64,000 nt of DNA from Streptomyces sp. MA5143a. GTDB lineage: Bacteria; Actinomycetota; Actinomycetes; Streptomycetales; Streptomycetaceae. The notes beneath the pieces were generated by a model. The model did not search any database and had not been told where the DNA came from. It was given only the letters and a program-made list of their open reading frames with translations. A program made the position numbers and the translations under genes. The stretch spans positions 1 to 64,000 of the forward strand of contig NZ_OLMK01000028.1 of assembly GCF_900290235.1 (NCBI RefSeq). Direction: 5' to 3'. Positions within the stretch are counted from its first letter, which is position 1. Every line of letters begins with the position of its first letter. Positions 59,542 to 64,000 of the stretch are shown piece by piece.

Positions 59542-59706
59542 TCAACCGCCGGTGTGGGACCTCTCCATGGCCTCACGGAACCGTGAGTAGCCGGCGAGCT
59601 CGGTGCCGTCCTCGATGCTCTTGCGGTTCCGGCTGGCCCAGCCGCCCCACAGTCCGGCGCCGATCGCAGCCACAAGTGGAATCAGCAACCAGGCGAGCGC
59701 CGCCAT
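59542..59706 (-). CDS. Short single-span membrane protein
   Basis: A 54-residue protein: an N-terminal hydrophobic segment (MAALAWLLIPLVAAIGAGLWGGWAS) and a charged tail (RNRKSIEDGTELAGYSRFREAMERSH). The ATG at 59706 has an excellent GGGAGGT ribosome binding site four bases upstream, which decides the start over an earlier ATG at 59775. Small proteins of this kind with the EDGTELAGYxRFREAM tail occur across Streptomyces as hypothetical proteins. No function is known. It sits between MoaE and the YlbL-type protease, on the same strand as both. Confidence 0.72.
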   Translation of the reverse strand: MAALAWLLIPLVAAIGAGLWGGWASRNRKSIEDGTELAGYSRFREAMERSHTGG

Positions 59707-59860
59707 GCCGACCTCCCAACCCCATTCACCTGACCGCAACTGACTGATCAGCAGATTATCCGTCCGCTCCGTCAACGCTCACGCTGGGGGGCGGGTTACG
59801 CAACCGGAACGCGAATGGCCCCGTCCCGGTCACGCCACCCGGGTGTTCTCGGGCCCCCGA

Positions 59861-59884
59861 CCCGGGCCTCTCGAGGCCCTCGGG
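59861..59884 (-). terminator. Hairpin terminator after moaE
   Basis: CCCGGGCCTC at 59861-59870 pairs with GAGGCCCTCGGG at 59873-59884 with two extra bases on one arm. It starts seven bases past the moaE stop on the minus strand. Confidence 0.6.
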
Positions 59885-59890
59885 CGGGGC

Positions 59891-60343
59891 TCAGCAGGCC
59901 CCGACCCACTCCTCCGTGCCGTCGGAGAACTTCTGGTGCTTCCAGATGGGCACCTCGTGCTTCAGGTCGTCGATGAGCTTGCGGCACGCCTCGAACGCCT
60001 CACCGCGGTGCGGGCACGACACGGCGACGACCACCGCGAGATCCCCTACCTTCAGACTTCCCACCCGGTGCACGGCCGCGAGCGCCCGCACCGGATAGTC
60101 GGCGACCACCTTCTCCGCGATCCGCCGCATCTCCGCCTCGGCGGTCGGATGGCACGAATAGCCGAGCTCGTCGACATCGGCTCCGCCGTCGTGGTTCCGC
60201 ACCGTCCCCACGAACAGCGCGGTCCCGCCGGCCGCGTCGTCCCCGACGGCCCGGAAGACCTCGTCCACGGAGAGCGCGGTCTCCCGGACACCGATCAGCT
60301 TGATGGGCTCCTCGGCCCGCTGCTCACCGGGGTGATCGTTCAT
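59891..60343 (-). CDS. moaE: Molybdopterin synthase catalytic subunit
   Basis: A 150-residue MoaE protein. Together with thiocarboxylated MoaD it adds sulfur to precursor Z to make molybdopterin. Characteristic parts are GGTALFVGTVRNHDGGADVDELGYSCHPTAEAEMRRIAEKV, HRVGSLKVGDLAVVVAVSCPHRGEAFEACRKLIDDLKHEVPIWKHQKF with the conserved catalytic Lys in PIWKHQK. The ATG at 60343 is preferred because GGAGG is ten bases upstream; another ATG at 60352 lies directly against that site. MoaD is not adjacent. It is downstream of the SDR gene on the same strand, 150 bases away. Confidence 0.92.
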   Translation of the reverse strand: MNDHPGEQRAEEPIKLIGVRETALSVDEVFRAVGDDAAGGTALFVGTVRNHDGGADVDELGYSCHPTAEAEMRRIAEKVVADYPVRALAAVHRVGSLKVGDLAVVVAVSCPHRGEAFEACRKLIDDLKHEVPIWKHQKFSDGTEEWVGAC

Positions 60344-60493
60344 CGCTGCCATCCCTCCATCGTGCCCCACCCGCACCCGGCCCGACATGGTCGGATCAGC
60401 AGGCACACGCGTGTGCGTGCTCGTCACGTCCTACAGGGCGCGCACTTTCGTATCGGGTCCCGCCCTCGTCCCACCGTCCCGCGGGGCACCCCG

Positions 60494-61606
60494 TCACAGC
60501 CGGCGTCGAGCCTTCCGGGCCCGTCGCACCAGCGCCGCCGTACCCAACAGCGCGACCGTCGCGCCCGCGGCGCCCGCCGCCGTCGCGTCCTTCCGCCCGA
60601 GCCGGCGTCCGGCCACGGTGTGCCGCCCGGACACCTCTTCCAGCAGTTCGGCGAGCACTTCCTCGTTCGTCCACTGCGGCCGCCACCCGGCCTCGTGGAG
60701 CCGGCTCCCGCTGACGACCCAGGGGTACATCGTGTAGGCCAGGTCCCCGGCCGGCGACGGGGTGAGCCCGATGCGGTGCAGCCGGGCCGCGGCCCCCAGA
60801 GCCACCGCGGACGGCAGTTCCATGCGCCGGATCCCGCTGAGCTCCTCGACCTCCTCCTGCTCCAGCCAGCCCTCGCACCCGACGGCCAACTCCCCTTCGA
60901 CCTTCTCCAGGACGGCGTACTCCAGCGCCCCGCACAGGTCCTCGACATGGCAGAACTGCCAGACGGGCCGCGATCCGGCCACCACCAGCAGCCGAGGCGA
61001 CTCGAAGTACCTGGTCAGCGCGGTGTCCGTACCGCCGACGAGGACGGCGGGCCGGACGACGGTGACATTGAGGCCCGGGTGGGCGCGTGGCGCCCGGCGT
61101 GCGAGGCGCTCGATCTCCAGCAGGTCGCCGACCCCGGTGGCCTCCGCGGTCGCCCGCAGCTCCGCGTCCTCGGAGAGCGGCAGCTCGTTGTCGGGCAGCG
61201 CCCCGTAGACCATGGCCGACGTGCACAGCACGACCCGGTGCACCCCGGCCGCGGCGGCCGCCGTGAGGACGGTCTGCGTGCCCCGCACGTTGTACGCGCT
61301 GCGTGCCGCCGGGTCGGTGCCCAGGTCGAGGTCGACCGCGAGGTGCACCACCACGTCCGCGCCGCGCAGCTTGTCGGCGATCGCCGGGTCCCGCACGTCC
61401 AGGATGTGCCACTGGGCGGCCACGCACTCCCCCCGCCGCTCGTCGATCGCGATGACCTGCCGGACCTCGTCGGACGCGGCGAGCCGCTCGGTGAGCAGCG
61501 CGCCCACCCCGGACGCGGCGCCGGTGACCGCGACGACGGGTCCGCGCAGGGCGGAGCTGGTTGAGTGGTTTCGCGCTGCGCGAACCTGCGGATCTGGGGA
61601 ACTCAC
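60494..61606 (-). CDS. NAD-dependent epimerase/dehydratase-type SDR
   Basis: A 370-residue extended SDR protein. The Rossmann motif is VVAVTGAASGVGALLTERL, an acidic residue pair DERRG follows, then VVHLAVDLDLG and CTSAMVYGALPDNE with catalytic Ser and Tyr (the usual YxxxK Lys is not aligned: YGALPDN). The middle has VVRPAVLVGG and WQFCHVEDLCGALEYAV, typical of sugar-nucleotide epimerase-like proteins. The C-terminus has a transmembrane-like helix (ATAAGAAGATVALLGTAALV) and a basic end. The catalytic Lys appears missing, so it may be a non-enzymatic or atypical SDR. GTG 61606 is preferred. It is in the same direction as moaE and divergent from the DUF2342-type gene. Confidence 0.85.
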   Translation of the reverse strand: MSSPDPQVRAARNHSTSSALRGPVVAVTGAASGVGALLTERLAASDEVRQVIAIDERRGECVAAQWHILDVRDPAIADKLRGADVVVHLAVDLDLGTDPAARSAYNVRGTQTVLTAAAAAGVHRVVLCTSAMVYGALPDNELPLSEDAELRATAEATGVGDLLEIERLARRAPRAHPGLNVTVVRPAVLVGGTDTALTRYFESPRLLVVAGSRPVWQFCHVEDLCGALEYAVLEKVEGELAVGCEGWLEQEEVEELSGIRRMELPSAVALGAAARLHRIGLTPSPAGDLAYTMYPWVVSGSRLHEAGWRPQWTNEEVLAELLEEVSGRHTVAGRRLGRKDATAAGAAGATVALLGTAALVRRARKARRRL

Positions 61607-61795
61607 CGGGCGTCTCCAGCGGTTGTCTTCAGTACGAACGCGGGTGACGCGTACGTACCAGGTGGCATCCATCCTGCCGCAGGCCATCGGTCGGCGGAGC
61701 ACCGAGGCCCGAACCCGCCACGGTGTCTAGGCTGGGTGGTGTTCGGGCAGCCGTGCCGTCGGTGGAGCCGACGGCCCTATCAGCCGAGGAATCCC

Positions 61796-63250
61796 GTGAG
61801 TGACACCCCATTCGGATTCGGCCTTCCGCCGGAGGAGCCGGACGACGGCGACGAGGGCAAGAAGAAGGACCAGCAGAGCGGTGGTGGTCAGGGCCCGGCC
61901 AACCCGTTCGGTTTCGGGTTCCCCGGGGCCGGGGGCCCCGGCGCCGACAATCCGTTCGCCGCGATGTTCGGTTCCATGAACCCCACCGACCTGGGCGCCG
62001 CCTTCCAGCAGCTGGGCCAGATGCTCTCGTACGAGGGCGGCCCGGTGAACTGGGACATGGCCAAGCAGATCGCCCGCCAGACGGTCGCCCAGGGCACCGC
62101 CGACGGCACCAAGGACTCCAGCGTCGGCCCCGCCGAGCGCACCGCCGTCCAGGAGGCAGTCCGCCTGGCCGACCTGTGGCTCGACGACGCCACGTCCCTG
62201 CCGTCCGGTGCCGGATCCGCCGTGGCGTGGAGCCGCGCGGAGTGGGTGGAGGCGACCCTGCCCGCCTGGAAGGAGCTCGTCGACCCGGTGGCCGAGCGGG
62301 TCGGCGGCGCCATGGGCGACATCCTGCCGGAGGAGATGCAGGCCATGGCGGGCCCGCTGATCGGCATGATGAAGTCGATGGGCGGCGCCATGTTCGGCCA
62401 GCAGATCGGCCAGGCCGTGGGCGTCCTCGCGGGCGAGGTCGTCGGCTCGACGGACGTCGGCCTGCCCCTCGGCCCGGCCGGCAAGGCCGCGCTGCTCCCG
62501 GTCAACGTGGAGGCGTTCGGCAAGGACCTGGGCATCGGCCAGGACGAGGTGCGGCTCTACCTGGCGCTGCGCGAGGCCGCCCACCAGCGGCTCTTCGCCC
62601 ATGTCCCGTGGCTGCGCTCGCATCTGTTCGGCGCGGTCGAGGGCTACGCGCGCGGGATCAAGGTCGACACGGCCAAGCTGGAGGACGTGGTCGGCCAGTT
62701 CGACCCGCAGAACCCCGAGGAGTTGCAGCAGGCGCTCCAGCAGGGCATGTTCCAGCCGGAGGACACCCCGGAGCAGAAGGCCGCCCTGGCCCGGCTGGAG
62801 ACGGCGCTGGCGCTGGTGGAGGGCTGGGTCGACGCCGTGGTGCACGCGGCCGCGAAGCCGCGCCTGTCCTCCGCCGACGCGCTGCGCGAGACCCTGCGCC
62901 GCCGCCGGGCCACCGGTGGCCCGGCCGAGCAGACGTTCGCCACGCTGATCGGGCTGGAGCTGCGTCCCCGCCGGCTGCGCGACGCGTCCCGGCTGTGGGC
63001 CTCCCTCACCGACGCGCGCGGCGTCGACGGCCGGGACGCCCTGTGGGCCCACCCGGACATGCTGCCCAACGCCTCCGATCTGGACGACCCCGACGGCTTC
63101 GTCCACCGCGAGCAGCTGGACTTCTCGGAGTTGGACAAGATGCTCGGGGAGGCCGCGTCCGGTTCCGGTTCCGGTTCCGCCGAGAAGCCGGACCTGAAGA
63201 AGTCCGATGAGCAGCCCGACCCGAAGAAGAAGGACGACGACACCGAGTGA
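61796..63250 (+). CDS. DUF2342 zinc-dependent metalloprotease-like protein
   Basis: A 484-residue protein of the DUF2342 family (annotated as zinc-dependent metalloprotease, often F420-associated). The N-terminus is flexible, with DTPFGFGLPPEEPDDGDE and Gly-rich FGFGFPGAGGPGADNP. The conserved core includes NWDMAKQIARQTV, LADLWLDDATSLPS, LPVNVEAFGKDLGIGQDEVRLYLALREAAHQRLFAHVPWLRSH with the putative metal His in REAAHQRLF, and EGWVDAVVHAAAKPRL. The tail is acidic/lysine-rich (KPDLKKSDEQPDPKKKDDD). No proven activity exists for the family. GTG 61796 is favoured. It overlaps the next gene by four bases (GTGA), so it is coupled to the Nudix gene. Confidence 0.85.
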   Translation: MSDTPFGFGLPPEEPDDGDEGKKKDQQSGGGQGPANPFGFGFPGAGGPGADNPFAAMFGSMNPTDLGAAFQQLGQMLSYEGGPVNWDMAKQIARQTVAQGTADGTKDSSVGPAERTAVQEAVRLADLWLDDATSLPSGAGSAVAWSRAEWVEATLPAWKELVDPVAERVGGAMGDILPEEMQAMAGPLIGMMKSMGGAMFGQQIGQAVGVLAGEVVGSTDVGLPLGPAGKAALLPVNVEAFGKDLGIGQDEVRLYLALREAAHQRLFAHVPWLRSHLFGAVEGYARGIKVDTAKLEDVVGQFDPQNPEELQQALQQGMFQPEDTPEQKAALARLETALALVEGWVDAVVHAAAKPRLSSADALRETLRRRRATGGPAEQTFATLIGLELRPRRLRDASRLWASLTDARGVDGRDALWAHPDMLPNASDLDDPDGFVHREQLDFSELDKMLGEAASGSGSGSAEKPDLKKSDEQPDPKKKDDDTE

Positions 63251-63768
63251 GCCTGTACGACGACGCGGTCCTCGTACTGAAGGGCTACGAGGACCAGCCG
63301 GAGCTGCGCCAGGCCTACCTCGACCATCTGGCAGAGCACCCGGACGGCATCTGGAAGGCCTGCGGCGCCGGGCACATCACGGCGAGCGGGCTGGTGATCG
63401 ACCCCGAGCGCGAGCGGGTCCTGCTGACGCTCCACAGGAAGCTGCGCATGTGGCTCCAGATGGGGGGCCACTGCGAGCCCGAGGACACCACCCTCGCGGC
63501 CGCCGCGCTGCGGGAGGCGACGGAGGAGTCCGGCGTCACCGGGCTGGCCCTGCTCCCGGGCGGGCCGGTGCGCCTGGACCGCCACCCGATCCCGGCGCCC
63601 TGCCACTGGCACTACGACGTCCAGTACGCGGTGCTGGCTCCGTCGGACGCCGAGCACCTGGTCAGCGACGAGTCCCTCGACGTGCGCTGGTTCCCGTACG
63701 CCGAGGTGGCGGATGTGGCGGACGAGTCGGTCGTACGACTGCTGGAGGCGACACGGGCGCGGCTGTGA
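63247..63768 (+). CDS. Nudix hydrolase
   Basis: A 173-residue Nudix-fold protein. The Nudix box is GGHCEPEDTTLAAAALREATEESGV, which fits Gx5Ex7REUXEEXGU with REATEESGV intact. The N-terminus (SLYDDAVLVLKGYEDQPELRQAYLDHLAEHPDGIWKACGAGHITASGLVIDP) is a helical extension. Substrates may be nucleoside diphosphates or other X-linked diphosphates. It starts at GTG 63247, overlapping the previous stop by four bases, so it is co-translated with the DUF2342 gene. It ends 35 bases before a strong palindrome shared with the next convergent gene. Confidence 0.9.
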   Translation: MSLYDDAVLVLKGYEDQPELRQAYLDHLAEHPDGIWKACGAGHITASGLVIDPERERVLLTLHRKLRMWLQMGGHCEPEDTTLAAAALREATEESGVTGLALLPGGPVRLDRHPIPAPCHWHYDVQYAVLAPSDAEHLVSDESLDVRWFPYAEVADVADESVVRLLEATRARL

Positions 63769-63802
63769 CCGGGCGCGGGTCCCTCACCGGGAGAAGAACG
63801 CC

Positions 63803-63836
63803 GTAAGGGGCGTCCGCCATGGCGGACGCCCCTTAC
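63803..63836. terminator. Perfect 34-base palindrome terminator
   Basis: GTAAGGGGCGTCCGCCA at 63803-63819 and TGGCGGACGCCCCTTAC at 63820-63836 are exact inverted repeats with no spacer. It is 35 bases past the Nudix stop and 27 bases past the 3' end of the next gene, so it can serve both converging transcripts. Confidence 0.85.
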
Positions 63837-63862
63837 GCATGCCTGTCCTGTCCGCGTCGGGA

Positions 63863-64000
63863 TCAGGCGCGGCTGCCCCCGAGGTTGTTCCCGCTCAGAC
63901 CGCCCGCGCCCATGCCGAACTGGCCGAGCACCCCGGACGTGCGGACGTGCTGCGGCGGCAGCAGCTCGCTCGGCTGCACCAGGACGTGCCCGCTGCCGGA
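63863..64000 (-). CDS. AIM24-family protein, C-terminal end only
   Basis: The last 45 codons of a gene that runs off the window. On the minus strand it reads SGSGHVLVQPSELLPPQHVRTSG, then LGQFGMGAGGLSGNNLGGSRA and a TGA stop. The G-x-G-HVLVQPSELLPP pattern is a common AIM24-family C-terminus in Streptomyces, but too little is present to be sure. The stop codon lies at 63863-63865, next to the palindrome terminator. Confidence 0.6.
   Translation of the reverse strand, partial: SGSGHVLVQPSELLPPQHVRTSGVLGQFGMGAGGLSGNNLGGSRA

Overview
The window is chromosomal DNA of a high-GC actinomycete, almost certainly a Streptomyces. The evidence is the GC-rich third codon positions, the frequent GTG starts, and a gene set found together in that genus: a WblE-type WhiB protein, sigH with its anti-sigma factor, the dasABC/dasD/dasR/nagB chitobiose genes, class Ia nrdAB under a B12 riboswitch, sigR-rsrA, and aroA-rsgA-hisN. 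From memory the order matches the S. coelicolor stretch around SCO5244 down to about SCO5190, which I could not align. There is no CRISPR array, insertion sequence or prophage.

Layout: 0-3 kb holds two VOC proteins, a YciI-like protein, a zinc-ribbon protein and a RibD-C/DHFR-like reductase. 3.1-5.9 kb is an encapsulin module: a family 2B nanocompartment shell gene (HK97 fold with a cyclic-nucleotide-binding domain) followed by a polyprenyl diphosphate synthase with a disordered N-terminus, its probable cargo. 6-9.7 kb has an amidase, an ACC-deaminase-like PLP enzyme, an Na+/H+ antiporter and a small UBP-type zinc finger. 9.7-16 kb is stress and development control: the anti-sigma factor and sigH, a diacylglycerol-kinase-like enzyme, wblE and a PAS/HisKA_2 kinase. 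16-17.6 kb is a TetR gene divergent from a frameshifted SDR gene, with two matched operator-like palindromes between them.

17.6-24.7 kb is the amino-sugar cluster: nagB, dasD, dasC, dasB, dasA and dasR, with DasR boxes before nagB and in the dasA-dasR gap. DasA binds chitobiose, DasBC imports it, DasD cuts it to GlcNAc, NagB feeds glycolysis, and DasR represses the set until a phosphosugar ligand is present. 24.9-28.1 kb has a DUF3311/symporter pair, a REP-like repeat and a nucleoside hydrolase. 28.2-32 kb is nrdAB preceded by paired NrdR-like boxes and a cobalamin riboswitch. An NrdS-like AraC regulator lies 1.2 kb downstream, cut off from nrdB by two opposing genes. Peptide deformylase and a TPR protein follow.

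36.1-41.7 kb is the least explained part: two membrane HD-domain proteins (one a full HD-GYP, one degenerate), three Roadblock/LC7-like proteins, a DUF4388/PATAN-like protein and a disordered linker protein, with no Ras-like GTPase. 41.8-43.1 kb is sigR-rsrA with a textbook SigR promoter and the 55-residue SigR' extension. 43-45 kb has a hydrolase, a HMCES/YedK homologue and tandem repeats. 45-51.8 kb has an M50-like protein, aroA, rsgA, a Gdx/SugE exporter with a convergent TetR gene, hisN, a CBS protein and a Fur-family regulator with a perfect palindrome upstream. Two identical initiator tRNA genes flank a SEL1-repeat protein (51.9-54.5 kb). The last 10 kb holds conserved actinobacterial genes: UPF0182, PPA1309, a YlbL-type PDZ/Lon protease, MoaE, an SDR, a DUF2342 protein, a Nudix hydrolase and the end of an AIM24-like gene.
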